Positions 36,849 through 45,418 of a stretch of 64,000 bases of DNA are shown in pieces. The stretch lies in the NCBI RefSeq assembly GCF_947036865.1, contig NZ_CAMQSF010000016.1, forward strand, positions 1 to 64,000, given 5' to 3'. Source of the stretch: an uncultured Caulobacter sp. (GTDB lineage: Bacteria; Pseudomonadota; Alphaproteobacteria; Caulobacterales; Caulobacteraceae). The translations under genes were made by a program, and so were the position numbers. Position 1 is the first letter of the stretch; every line of letters starts with the position of its first letter. Below the pieces are notes generated by a model. It was not told the origin of the DNA. It ran no database searches and worked only from the letters and a program-made list of their open reading frames with translations.

Positions 36849-39224
36849 GTGGATCTGAAACCCACCGAACGATGGATGGCCATCGCGGGCGTGGCGGTGC
36901 TGTCGGCCATCGCGGTCGCGGGCTTCGCGATCGCGATCTATGCCGCCTGGCTGTTCCACGACATGCCCGACGCCGGCGAACTGCAGGACTATCGTCCGCC
37001 GACCGCGACGCGCGTCTATGCCTGGGATGGCACCCTGATCGGCGAGTACTCCAAGGAGCGCCGGATCTTCATTCCCTACGATCAGATTCCGCCGCAGCTG
37101 GCCCAGGCCTTCCTGGCCGCCGAGGACCGCAACTTCTTCCAGCACGGCGGCGTGGACGTCTCGGGTCTGTCGCGCGCCATGCTGAAGAACGTCGGCAACG
37201 CCCTGCGCGGTCGCCGCCTGGAAGGCGGTTCGACCATCACCCAGCAGGTCGCCAAGAACGTCCTCCTGACCAGCGACGCCACGGTCGGCCGCAAGTTCAA
37301 GGAAGCGATCCTGGCCCACCGCCTGGAGCAGTCGCTGACCAAGCAGCAGATCCTGGAGCTGTATCTCAACGAAATCTGGCTGGGCTATCGCTCCTTCGGC
37401 GTCGGCGCGGCCGCGTACAACTATTTTGGCAAGTCGTTGCCGGACCTGACCCTGGCCCAGTGCGCGTTCCTGGCCTCGCTGCCCAAGGGTCCCGACAACT
37501 ATCACCCGATCCGCAACAAGGCCAAGGCCATGGCCCGGCGCAACTGGGTGCTGGACCAGATGGCCGAGCAAGGCTGGGTCTCCAAGGAAGACGTGGCCAA
37601 GGCCAAGACCGAGGACCTGGTGGTCCAGGCGGCGCCGAAGCGCGCGGCCTATCGCGACGCCGACTATTTCGTCGAGGAGGTCCGCCAGCGCGGCATGGCC
37701 ACCTTGGGCCCCCGCCTGAACGAGGGCGGCTACTACATGCGCACCACCCTGGACCCGCGCCTGCAGACCGCCGCCCGCGCGGCGCTGATGGACGGCCTGG
37801 AGAAGTACGACCGTCGCCACGGCTGGCGCGGCGCGTGGGGCCACGTCGAGGCCACCGACGTGAACTGGGAAAAGACCGCCCTGGCCAAGGCCGCGCCCTC
37901 GGAGCGCGGCGGCTGGCGCGCCGCCCTGGTCGTCTCGAACGACGGCCGCGTGCGCCTGGTCAAGAACGAGGGCGAAGGCCAGATCGTCGGCGAGGACATG
38001 GCCTGGGCCAGGGCCGGCAAGGGCCTGAAGGCCGGGGACCTGGTCTTTGTCGAGAAGACCAGCGCCGGCTACCGCCTGCGGCAGATTCCGGCCGTCAACG
38101 GCGCCATGGTGGCCATGGAGCCCTATACGGGGCGCATCGTCGCCCTGGTGGGCGGCTACAGCTACTCGCTGTCGAACTTCAACCGCGCCACTCAGGCGAT
38201 GCGTCAGCCGGGTTCGTCGTTCAAGCCGTTCGTCTACGCCACGGCGCTGGAGAACGGCTACACGCCGGCCAGCGTGGTCGTGGACAGCGCCATCACGCTG
38301 AAGGGCGCCAATGGCCAGGACTGGAGCCCGGAGAACTATCACAAGGAGTTCTACGGGGCGCAGCCGCTGCGCAGGGGCCTGGAGCTGTCGATCAACGCCA
38401 TGACCGTGCGCCTGGCCCAGGGCGTGGGCATGAAGAAGATCGTCGACTTCGCCAAGCGCGCCGGGGTCGTGCGCGACATGGATCCCGTGCTGGCCATGGC
38501 GCTGGGCGCCGGCGAGACGACCCCGTTCAAGCTGACCGCCGCCTACGCCGCCTTCGTCAATGGCGGTCGCCGCGTCGATCCGCATCTGATCGAGCTCGTG
38601 CAGGACCGCGAGGGCAAGGTGATCTTCCGCGCCGACAAGCGCGACTGCGACCGCTGCGGCGCCGGCTTCAACGGCGACGAGAGCCCGCGGTTCGCCGCGC
38701 CGGGCGATCAGGTCATGGACCCGATCACCGCCTATCAGATCACCTCCATGTTGCAGGGCGTGGTCCAGCGCGGCACCGCGGCCGCCGTCAGCTCGCTCGG
38801 CCGGCCGCTGGCGGGCAAAACCGGCACCACGAATGAGTATCGCAGCGCCTGGTTCGTCGGCTATTCGCCGAACCTGGTCGTCGGCGTGTTCGTCGGCTTC
38901 GACGACAATCGGTCGCTGGGCGAGGGCGAGACCGGCGCCGTCGACGCCGTGCCGGTGTTCATGGACTTCATGAAGGAAGCGCTGGTCGGCCAGCCGATCG
39001 TCGACTTCAAGCCGCCTAAGAACGCCAAGTTCGCGCTGGTGCGCGGCATTCGCGAGGCCTTCCGGCCCGGAACCGAGCCCAAGCTTGAGGCGCCGACCGG
39101 ACCGATCCCCTATGGCGACGCCTTCCCGAACGGTCTGTCGCCGGGGCTGCCGCAACCGCCGCCGCCGCAGGCGCAACCTGGAAAGCCGGCCCAAAAGGTG
39201 GATCCGCTCAGCGGCCTCTACTGA
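36849..39224 (+). CDS. mrcA: Penicillin-binding protein 1A
   Basis: 791 aa bifunctional class A PBP. One N-terminal membrane helix (~13-35), GT51 glycosyltransferase domain with catalytic E92 in AAEDRNFFQHGG, an OB-like insert, and a transpeptidase domain with S456-SFK459, SINAM (SxN) and K657-TGTT. The tail is Pro-rich. It polymerises and cross-links peptidoglycan in the inner membrane. Start is GTG at 36849 with GGAGG directly upstream. It follows the amidase by 164 bases, in which no gene is seen. Confidence 0.95.
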   Translation: MDLKPTERWMAIAGVAVLSAIAVAGFAIAIYAAWLFHDMPDAGELQDYRPPTATRVYAWDGTLIGEYSKERRIFIPYDQIPPQLAQAFLAAEDRNFFQHGGVDVSGLSRAMLKNVGNALRGRRLEGGSTITQQVAKNVLLTSDATVGRKFKEAILAHRLEQSLTKQQILELYLNEIWLGYRSFGVGAAAYNYFGKSLPDLTLAQCAFLASLPKGPDNYHPIRNKAKAMARRNWVLDQMAEQGWVSKEDVAKAKTEDLVVQAAPKRAAYRDADYFVEEVRQRGMATLGPRLNEGGYYMRTTLDPRLQTAARAALMDGLEKYDRRHGWRGAWGHVEATDVNWEKTALAKAAPSERGGWRAALVVSNDGRVRLVKNEGEGQIVGEDMAWARAGKGLKAGDLVFVEKTSAGYRLRQIPAVNGAMVAMEPYTGRIVALVGGYSYSLSNFNRATQAMRQPGSSFKPFVYATALENGYTPASVVVDSAITLKGANGQDWSPENYHKEFYGAQPLRRGLELSINAMTVRLAQGVGMKKIVDFAKRAGVVRDMDPVLAMALGAGETTPFKLTAAYAAFVNGGRRVDPHLIELVQDREGKVIFRADKRDCDRCGAGFNGDESPRFAAPGDQVMDPITAYQITSMLQGVVQRGTAAAVSSLGRPLAGKTGTTNEYRSAWFVGYSPNLVVGVFVGFDDNRSLGEGETGAVDAVPVFMDFMKEALVGQPIVDFKPPKNAKFALVRGIREAFRPGTEPKLEAPTGPIPYGDAFPNGLSPGLPQPPPPQAQPGKPAQKVDPLSGLY

Positions 39225-39232
39225 CCCTCATT

Positions 39233-39265
39233 GCGCGGGAGAGCGACGCAAGGTATCTCCCGCGC
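39233..39265 (+). terminator. Hairpin after mrcA
   Basis: GCGCGGGAGA pairs with TCTCCCGCGC over 10 bp with a 13-base loop, 9 bases after the mrcA stop. No T-tract follows, so efficiency as terminator is uncertain; it ends 28 bases before prfB. Confidence 0.4.
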
Positions 39266-39292
39266 CCTTCAACACTGTCACGGAGTTACGTG

Positions 39293-40415
39293 ATGCGACC
39301 GGATGTCGAGGCCGCCGCGGCCGACATCGAGCAGTCCGTGGGACTGCTCAGGAGGCGTCTTTGACTGGGACGTCGCTCTCCGCAAGCTCGATGAGCTGAA
39401 CGCCCGGGTCGAGGACCCGACCCTGTGGGACCGTCCGTCCGAGGCCCAGGCGGTGTCGCGCGAGCGCGCCAACCTGGCCGCCAAGGTCGAGGCCGTGCAG
39501 TCGATCGAGCGCGACCTGAAGGACGCGCTCGACTACGCCGAGCTGGCCGACATGGAGTCCGACGAGGACTCGCTGAACGACGCCCGCGCCCAGCTGAAGG
39601 CGATCAAGGAGCGCGCCGGTCGCGCCGAGCTCGAGGCCCTGCTCTCCGGCGAGGCCGACGGCAACGACTGTTACGTCGAAATCAACTCCGGCGCCGGCGG
39701 CACCGAGTCCTGCGACTGGGCGGGCATCCTGCTGCGCATGTACACCCGCTGGGCCCACGCCCACGGCATGACCACCGAGCTGATCGAAGAGACCGACGGC
39801 GACCAGGCTGGAATCAAGTCGGCGACGCTGCTGGTCAAGGGCCAGAACGCCTATGGCTGGCTGAAGACCGAGGCCGGGGTGCACCGCCTGGTGCGCATCA
39901 GCCCCTATGACAGCAGCGCCCGCCGCCACACCTCGTTCGCCTCGGCCTGGGTCTATCCGGTCGTCGACGACAATATCGAGATCGAGATCAATCCGTCCGA
40001 CGTGCGGACCGACACCTATCGCGCGTCCGGCGCCGGCGGTCAGCACATCAACAAGACCGACTCGGCCGTCCGTCTGACGCACATTCCCACCGGCATCGCC
40101 GTGGCCTGCCAAGCCGGCCGCTCGCAGCACCAGAACCGCGAGGAAGCCTGGAAGATGCTGCGCGCCCGTCTTTACGAGGCCGAGCTGCAGAAGCGCGAAG
40201 CGGCCCAGCAGGCGCTTGAGGATCAGAAGACCGACATCGGCTGGGGCCACCAGATCCGCAGCTACGTCCTGCAGCCCTACCAGATGGTCAAGGACCTGCG
40301 GACCAATGTCGAGACCTCCGACACCCAAGGGGTGCTGGACGGCGATCTCGACGCCTTCATGGGCGCGTCCCTGGCCCAGCGCGTGGGCCACACGCGCGAC
40401 GGGGCCGAAGCTTAG
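39293..40415 (+). CDS. prfB: Peptide chain release factor 2 (programmed +1 frameshift)
   Basis: Release factor for UGA/UAA. The zero frame from ATG 39293 encodes 23 residues and stops at TGA 39362-39364; skipping base 39362 (CTT TGA C) joins the frame that continues [13 protein letters not shown] to 40415. Total about 373 aa. The GGQ peptidyl-release motif is in [16 protein letters not shown], and the codon-recognition tripeptide SPF appears as SPY, usual for this class. An SD-like AGGAGG precedes the slippery CTT. RF2 shortage increases frameshifting, giving autoregulation. Confidence 0.96.
39350..39365 (+). promoter_or_regulatory. prfB programmed frameshift site
   Basis: AGGAGGCGTCTTTGAC: internal SD-like AGGAGG, slippery CTT, in-frame TGA and a following C, the same arrangement as the E. 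coli RF2 site. Confidence 0.95.
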
Positions 40416-40443
40416 GCCGAGACTTTAGGATCGTCGCTGGACC

Positions 40444-40482
40444 GGAAACCTCACCCTGAGCCTGTCGAAGGGCGAGGTTTCC
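40444..40482. repeat. Single palindromic repeat of the TTCGACAAGCTCAGG type
   Basis: GGAAACCTCACCCT and AGGGCGAGGTTTCC form a near-perfect hairpin with a GAGCCTGTCGA loop. It is the same module as inside the GGCTG element and the doublets at 46535 and 59209. It overlaps the last codons and the stop of the HTH gene. Confidence 0.85.
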
Positions 40483-40768
40483 GCCACGGGCTCAGCGGGA
40501 CGTAGGTCGCCGCCTCCGTCGGCCCCTGGCGGCTGACGTCGATCAATCCACGACGCTTGAGGTTCTCCACCGCGCTCTGCACGGTCCGCCGCGACTGGCC
40601 GGTGCGCTCGGCCAGTTCCGCGTGGCTGAAGCTGGCCCGGCCGTCGGCGTGGGCGGCCAGAATCGCCATGTAGACGAGGAATGACGACGGCCTGTGATCG
40701 TGGCCCACGAGGTCGGCCATCAGGGTGTCCAGCACGTAGCGGTCGACGACATAGCTTTGCGCAGTCAT
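40451..40768 (-). CDS. Small helix-turn-helix DNA-binding protein
   Basis: 105 aa. A winged-helix segment is visible: FLVYMAILAAHADGRASFSHAELAERTGQSRRTVQSAVENLKRRGLIDVSR, as in GntR/MarR-like regulators. There is no ligand domain. The last ~11 residues (WRKPRPSTGSG) are encoded by a palindromic intergenic repeat, so the original C terminus was probably shorter or different. It is divergent from the VOC gene (80 bases apart) and could regulate it; this is inference from position. Confidence 0.75.
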   Translation of the reverse strand: MTAQSYVVDRYVLDTLMADLVGHDHRPSSFLVYMAILAAHADGRASFSHAELAERTGQSRRTVQSAVENLKRRGLIDVSRQGPTEAATYVPLSPWRKPRPSTGSG

Positions 40769-40848
40769 GACTATAGCAATGCCTGCACGACTTCACCCGC
40801 GCAAGGCCGCCGCGCTACGCCCTCGGCATACGCAAAGAGGGGACCGCC

Positions 40849-41217
40849 ATGAGCGTGATCAGCAAGGTGAAGTTCGTCGGCATCCCGGTCAGCGACCAGG
40901 ACCGGGCGCTGGCCTTCTGGACCGAGAAGGTCGGCCTCCGGGTCGCCACCGACCAGCCGATGGGCCAGCAGCGCTGGATCGAGCTGGCCATTCCGGCCGC
41001 GGAGACGGGTCTTGTGCTATTCACGCCGGAAGGCCACAAGGACCGGATCGTCACGTTCTTCAACGGGTCTTTGGCCTGCGACGATGTCGAGCACGCCTAT
41101 CGCAAGCTGTCGGAGAAGGGCGTCGAATTCGAAGGACCGCCCCAGAAGCAGCCCTGGGGGACCTTCGCGAAGTTCAAGGACCCGGACGGCAACACCTTCG
41201 TGCTGAGCAGCCGCTGA
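40849..41217 (+). CDS. VOC-family (glyoxalase-like) protein
   Basis: 122 aa. Two beta-alpha-beta-beta-beta halves of the vicinal oxygen chelate fold: KFVGIPVSDQDRALAFWTEKVGLRV..WIELAIP and CDDVEHAYRKLSEKGVEFEGPPQKQPWGTFAKFKDPDGNTFVL. Members include glyoxalase, dioxygenases and antibiotic-binding proteins; substrate unknown. ATG at 40849 has GAGGGG 8 bases upstream. Confidence 0.88.
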   Translation: MSVISKVKFVGIPVSDQDRALAFWTEKVGLRVATDQPMGQQRWIELAIPAAETGLVLFTPEGHKDRIVTFFNGSLACDDVEHAYRKLSEKGVEFEGPPQKQPWGTFAKFKDPDGNTFVLSSR

Positions 41218-41225
41218 CATGAAAA

Positions 41226-41431
41226 GGCTGTGTTCACGTTGAGCGTGGAGGCTGGTCCGGATGGAAATCCTCGTCTCCCCGGGTGCCGCGGCGCCGGCCC
41301 GAGGACATGCTTCGACAAGCCTGGGATGAGGATTTCGCGCCCGCGGGGCCGACAGTCGTCCTCGCCCTGAGCCTGACGAAGGGCGAGGCCGGGCGCTTAA
41401 GAGGCCATCGGTACTCAAGGCTAGAACAGCC
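41226..41431 (-). mobile_element. MITE-like non-autonomous element, copy C with near-perfect target duplication
   Basis: A 206-bp element in inverse orientation to copy B. Left end GGCTGTGTTCACGTTGAGCG, right end the complement of GGCTGTTCTAGCCTTGAGT, matching the two ends of copy B. The flanks are CATGAAAA (41218-41225) and AATGAAAA (41432-41439), identical in 7 of 8 positions. It lies between the VOC gene and bactofilin, and the right flank is the U-tract of the bactofilin terminator. No coding capacity. Confidence 0.8.
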
Positions 41432-41435
41432 AATG

Positions 41436-41463
41436 AAAAACGCCCCGGATCGCTCCGGGGCGT
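41436..41463 (-). terminator. Intrinsic terminator of the bactofilin gene
   Basis: Minus strand ACGCCCCGGA, GCGA loop, TCCGGGGCGT, then TTTT. It begins 24 bases after the bactofilin stop. Confidence 0.9.
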
Positions 41464-41486
41464 TGTCCTGCTGACGGGCGAAAGCC

Positions 41487-41987
41487 TCAGCCCGCGACCG
41501 GCTTGGCCTGGGCGATCGCCAGGGTCTCCGGATGCGGCGCCGGCTGGGCCGGAGCCGTCGGACGCTGGAACTTCAAGCTGCGGCCCTGGAAGAAGGCGCC
41601 GGTCTCCATGGCCAGCTGCTCGTGGGTGATGTCGCCATCGACATACGAGGTGCCATAGAGGCGGACCTGCTTCGAGGTGATCGCGCCGACCACGCGGCCG
41701 CGCACCTCCACCGCCTCGGCATAGACGCCGCCTTCGATGTGGCCGGTCTCGCCGACGGTCAGGCGGCCGACGCGGACGTCGCCCTTGACCACGCCGTCGA
41801 TCTGCAACTCGCCCTCGCCGATGACGCTGCCCTCGATGGTCAGGTCGGCGGACAGCAGGCTCGCCACCTTCGGCGGACCGCGTCGCGCGGCCTCGACCGG
41901 CGCCGCGGCGGCGGTCGGAGCGGGCAGGGGTTCGATACGCGTCGGAGTCTTGGACCCGGACTTAGCTTGCTTGCTGAACATACTCAC
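41487..41987 (-). CDS. bacA: Bactofilin
   Basis: 166 aa cytoskeletal protein. The DUF583 beta-helix core is ADLTIEGSVIGEGELQIDGVVKGDVRVGRLTVGETGHIEGGVYAEAVEVRGRVVGAITSKQVRLYGTSYVDGDI (about residues 48-125), flanked by Pro-rich disordered tails. In Caulobacter bactofilins form membrane-associated sheets at the stalked pole and recruit PbpC. The start overlaps the end of the M23 peptidase gene by 26 bases, a conserved pairing that links it to wall remodelling. Choice of bacA rather than bacB rests on the neighbouring peptidase. Confidence 0.9.
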   Translation of the reverse strand: MSMFSKQAKSGSKTPTRIEPLPAPTAAAAPVEAARRGPPKVASLLSADLTIEGSVIGEGELQIDGVVKGDVRVGRLTVGETGHIEGGVYAEAVEVRGRVVGAITSKQVRLYGTSYVDGDITHEQLAMETGAFFQGRSLKFQRPTAPAQPAPHPETLAIAQAKPVAG

Positions 41988-43113
41988 CAGCCTTCAAGAA
42001 GCGATTGGGGTTTTGGGCCTTGCCATTGACCCAGACTTCGTAGTGCAGGTGCGGGCCGGTCGAGCGGCCGGTCGAGCCCATGGCCGCGATCCGCGTGCCG
42101 ATGGTCACGCGCTGACCGACGCGAACGCCGATCGTGGCGAGGTGGGCGTAGCGGGTCTTGAAGCCGTTGCCGTGGTCGATCTCGACCGTGTTGCCATAGC
42201 CCGAGCGCACGCCGGTGAACGACACCACGCCCGGCGCGGTGGCCATGATCGGCGTGTAGAAGGAGCCAGGGAAATCCAGGCCCGAATGGAAGGCGGGCCG
42301 GTGCGTGAACGGGTCGAAACGGACGCCGTAGCTCGACGACAGGGCCGGATTGCCGGTCGGGCGATAGAAGGGCAGCTTCTGGGCCGCCGCGCCCAGGGTG
42401 CGCATGTCCGACATGTCGTTGGCCGCGTGCTGGATGCGGCTGGCGAAGTCCTCGTCGACGTCCAGGACGGCGGCGAGGGCGCGGGGGTCCTTGGCTTCGA
42501 TCAGCGGACCGCCCAGCGAAACGCCGCGGCCGGTGAAGTTGCCGGCGTCCAGACCCGCCATCCGCATGGCCAGGCGCAGGCGATCGGCGCGGCTCTTGGC
42601 GAAGCTTTCGGCGGCGTCGATCAGGCGCTCCTGATCCATCCGCGTGGCCTGGATGCGCTGCACGGGGCTGGCGGCCAGCAGGCGGGGCTTGGCCACCTTC
42701 AAGGCGTCGGCGGCGCCGGGCACGCCCTTGAAATCGGAGACCAGCAGGGCGAGGGCGGCGTGACGCTTCTCCACCGAGGCGGCCAATTCCTCCAGAGAGC
42801 CGTTGGTGGCCGACAACTGAGCCACGGCGCTGTTCAGGCGCGCCTGCCGATCGGCGTTCAGGCGCTCGTAATAGGCCTTCTGCTTGATCACCTGCTGGTC
42901 GGTCGAGCTGACCGCCAGGGCGTTGACCATCATCGCGGCGGTGCAGACGCCCATCCACAGCGCGGCGCCGGCGACCACGGTGGCGCCCAGCAACTGCTTG
43001 TTGGTGGAGAACACATAGCCCCGCATCTCGCCGCCCGAGCGGATATAGATGTGGCGCTCAGGAAAAAGAGCCTCGAGAGATTGCCGCAGCCGCTTGAAGC
43101 GCGTGATCGCCAT
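41962..43113 (-). CDS. M23 (LytM) peptidoglycan endopeptidase
   Basis: 383 aa. One N-terminal membrane helix (about 40-65), a coiled-coil region (~80-130) and a C-terminal M23 domain with zinc and catalytic residues in FHSGLDFPG, YAHLATI and GPHLHYEVWVNG. All metal ligands appear present, so it is probably an active D,D-endopeptidase anchored in the inner membrane. It is translationally coupled to bactofilin. Three GANTC sites lie within 130 bases upstream. Confidence 0.92.
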   Translation of the reverse strand: MAITRFKRLRQSLEALFPERHIYIRSGGEMRGYVFSTNKQLLGATVVAGAALWMGVCTAAMMVNALAVSSTDQQVIKQKAYYERLNADRQARLNSAVAQLSATNGSLEELAASVEKRHAALALLVSDFKGVPGAADALKVAKPRLLAASPVQRIQATRMDQERLIDAAESFAKSRADRLRLAMRMAGLDAGNFTGRGVSLGGPLIEAKDPRALAAVLDVDEDFASRIQHAANDMSDMRTLGAAAQKLPFYRPTGNPALSSSYGVRFDPFTHRPAFHSGLDFPGSFYTPIMATAPGVVSFTGVRSGYGNTVEIDHGNGFKTRYAHLATIGVRVGQRVTIGTRIAAMGSTGRSTGPHLHYEVWVNGKAQNPNRFLKAGEYVQQAS

Positions 43114-43175
43114 CGCCCAAGAAACCCCCCGTTTCAGGTCTCGGCGATATGCAACAAGAAAGCGGAAAGGCGCAA

Positions 43176-43242
43176 GACTCTTCGCGCCCGAAGTGAGCGC
43201 GAGTCACGAAATATTATTGTCCGTCGCAAATCTTAATGATTC
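43176..43242 (-). promoter_or_regulatory. Cluster of three GANTC (CcrM) sites upstream of M23-bactofilin
   Basis: GACTC at 43176-43180, GAGTC at 43201-43205 and GATTC at 43238-43242 within 67 bases, in an AT-rich stretch just before the M23 gene. GANTC is methylated by CcrM in Caulobacter and read by GcrA. Confidence 0.5.
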
Positions 43243-43355
43243 CTGACCACGCGCGCCACTCGGATGGCGAAAAGCGCGCGAAAAGGCCACACATCGCGGC
43301 GCGGGCGCCACACCTCGGTGTCGATGACTTCGAAACCGCCCGCGCGGGCTTTTGG

Positions 43356-43817
43356 CTATTTCAGGGCCTTGGCGGCGGTCATCACCGCCTTGATGTGGCC
43401 TGGCACCTTCACCTTGCGCCACACCTCGCGGATCACGCCCTCGCGGTCGATCAGGAACGTGGAGCGGTCGATGCCCATGTATTTGCGGCCGTACATGCTC
43501 TTTTCGACCCAGGCGCCGTAGGTCTCGACCACATCGCCCAGGGGGTCGGCCGCCAGCTCGATCGTCAGGTCGTGCTTCGCGCGGAACTTGGCGTGCGAGG
43601 CGACGCTGTCCTTCGAGACGCCCACGATCACCGCGCCCAGCTTCTGGAACTCCTCGACCTCGGACGAGAACTGCAGCGCCTCGGACGTGCAGCCGGCCGT
43701 GTCGTCCTTCGGGTAGAAGTAAAGGACGATGTTCTTGCCCTTCAAGCCGGCCAGGCTGACGCGGCCGGTGTCGGTCGGAAGGTCGAAATCGGGAGCCTTG
43801 TCGCCGGGCTGCAGCAT
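43356..43817 (-). CDS. bcp: Thioredoxin-dependent peroxiredoxin (Bcp/PrxQ type)
   Basis: 153 aa. The peroxidatic Cys is C43 in DDTAGCTSEALQF. The position of the usual PrxQ resolving Cys five residues later is Leu, so the protein is of the 1-Cys-like form and may resolve through another thiol. It reduces hydroperoxides in the cytoplasm. Start MLQPGDKAPDF is the family start. It stands alone between the M23 promoter region and tyrS. Confidence 0.93.
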   Translation of the reverse strand: MLQPGDKAPDFDLPTDTGRVSLAGLKGKNIVLYFYPKDDTAGCTSEALQFSSEVEEFQKLGAVIVGVSKDSVASHAKFRAKHDLTIELAADPLGDVVETYGAWVEKSMYGRKYMGIDRSTFLIDREGVIREVWRKVKVPGHIKAVMTAAKALK

Positions 43818-43902
43818 CGAACGCGTCCTTGAGGTCCGTTAGGGAAACCGTCGTCCCGACCCCTGGCCTACGCCAGGGGCGGAACCATAATCAACCCCAT
43901 AA

Positions 43903-45162
43903 CTAAACAGGCTTCACCAACACGATCTTCTTCTTGCCGGCGGCCAGCTTGACCACGCCCTCGACGAGGTCCGCCGAGGTGATCAGCCGGTTCGCGTCGG
44001 GCTCGGCCTTGTCGTTGACCTTCACGCCCCCGCCCTGGGCCAGGCGACGGGCCTCGCCGCGCGAGCTTGCCAGACCCGCGTCCGCGAACAGGGCCGCCAG
44101 CACCACGCCGGCCTCCAGGTCGGCGGCCGGCAGTTCGAAGGTCGGCAGGTCCGCCGACAGCGCGCCCTGCTCGAACGCCTTCTCGGCCGCGTCGCGGGCC
44201 TTGCGCGCCTCTTCGTCGCCATGGACCATGCGGGTGGCCTCGTCGGCCAGCACCTTCTTGGCCTCGTTGATCTGGGCGCCCTCCAGGGCCTCCAGTTCGG
44301 CGACGCGTTCCAGCGGCAGGTCGGTGAATAGCTTCAGGAACCGGCCGACGTCGGCGTCCTCGGTGTTGCGCCAGAACTGCCAGTAGTCGTAGGGGCTCAG
44401 CTGCTCGGCGTTCAGCCACACCGCGCCCGCGGCCGTTTTGCCCATCTTGGCGCCCGAGGCCGTGGTCAGCAGCGGCGTGGTCAGGCCGAACGCCGGCTTC
44501 TGGTCGACGCGCCGGATCAGCTCCACCCCGTTCAGGATGTTGCCCCACTGGTCCGAGCCGCCCATCTGCAGCCCGCAGCCGTACTTACGGTTCAGCTCCA
44601 GGAAGTCGGTGGCCTGCATCAGCATGTAGTTGAATTCGAGGAAGGTCAGCGGCTGCTCGCGATCGAGCCGCAGCTTGACCGAGTCGAAGGTCAGCATGCG
44701 ATTGACCGTGAAGTGACGGCCGTATTCGCGCAGGAACTCGATGTAGCCCAGCTTGCTGAGCCACTCGTCGTTGTCGACCATCACCGCGTCGGTCGGGCCG
44801 TCGCCGAACTTCAGCAGCTTGGCGAAGACGCCCTTGATGCTGGCGATATTGGCCTTGATGCCGTCCTCGGTCAGCAACTTGCGGCTTTCGTCCTTGCCCG
44901 AGGGATCTCCGACCTTGGTCGTGCCGCCGCCCATCAGGACGATCGGCTTGTGGCCGGCCTGCTGCAGCCGGCGCAGCATCATGATCGAGATCAGATTACC
45001 CACGTGCAGGCTCGAGGCCGTGGCGTCGAAGCCGACATAGGCGGTGATCACGCCCGTGCTCGCGGCGGCGTCCAGTTCCTCTGGATGGGTGATCTGGTGG
45101 ATATAGCCGCGCGCCTCCAGGGTTCGCAGGAACTCCGACTTGAAGGACGAGGCGGCGGACAT
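43903..45162 (-). CDS. tyrS: Tyrosyl-tRNA synthetase
   Basis: 419 aa class I synthetase. HIGH-like HVGNL in [21 protein letters not shown], the KMSKS loop as KMGKT in [25 protein letters not shown] for tyrosine binding, and a C-terminal S4 domain ([19 protein letters not shown]). ATG at 45162 starts the conserved part; 22 open codons upstream are unconserved. Confidence 0.96.
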   Translation of the reverse strand: MSAASSFKSEFLRTLEARGYIHQITHPEELDAAASTGVITAYVGFDATASSLHVGNLISIMMLRRLQQAGHKPIVLMGGGTTKVGDPSGKDESRKLLTEDGIKANIASIKGVFAKLLKFGDGPTDAVMVDNDEWLSKLGYIEFLREYGRHFTVNRMLTFDSVKLRLDREQPLTFLEFNYMLMQATDFLELNRKYGCGLQMGGSDQWGNILNGVELIRRVDQKPAFGLTTPLLTTASGAKMGKTAAGAVWLNAEQLSPYDYWQFWRNTEDADVGRFLKLFTDLPLERVAELEALEGAQINEAKKVLADEATRMVHGDEEARKARDAAEKAFEQGALSADLPTFELPAADLEAGVVLAALFADAGLASSRGEARRLAQGGGVKVNDKAEPDANRLITSADLVEGVVKLAAGKKKIVLVKPV

Positions 45163-45418
45163 GGATCGACTCTCTTTTTGGGCTGGCGGGCCGTCTAGCA
45201 CGGCTTGGTCGGTGTGTGAGGACTTCATTTCTCGGACTCCGGGGAAGGGCCGGAGCGCATGATCGACTGATTGGAAACGACCCCGGCGAGGCGGGGGCTA
45301 AGCGACGTGTCTGGTCGGCCTCCCGCTATGGCAGCGGGCGGTAATAGGGGCGGGCCAGGGCGAAGGCGTCGATCATGGGCCTAGCTAGCGGTTCGCGGGC
45401 GTGGCAGTCAACGTCGCC

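Noticed and set aside
36726-39194. Open frame of 822 codons antisense to PBP1A
   Set aside because: Typical antisense shadow of a highly expressed GC-rich gene; the sense frame holds all catalytic motifs.
40451-40796. Longer alternative frame over the HTH gene
   Set aside because: Its composition is Arg/His-rich and lacks the helix-turn-helix pattern present in the chosen frame.
45326-45376. 16-codon minus-strand frame before anmK (MIDAFALARPYYRPLP)
   Set aside because: Too short, no ribosome site and no homology; kept as plain intergenic sequence.
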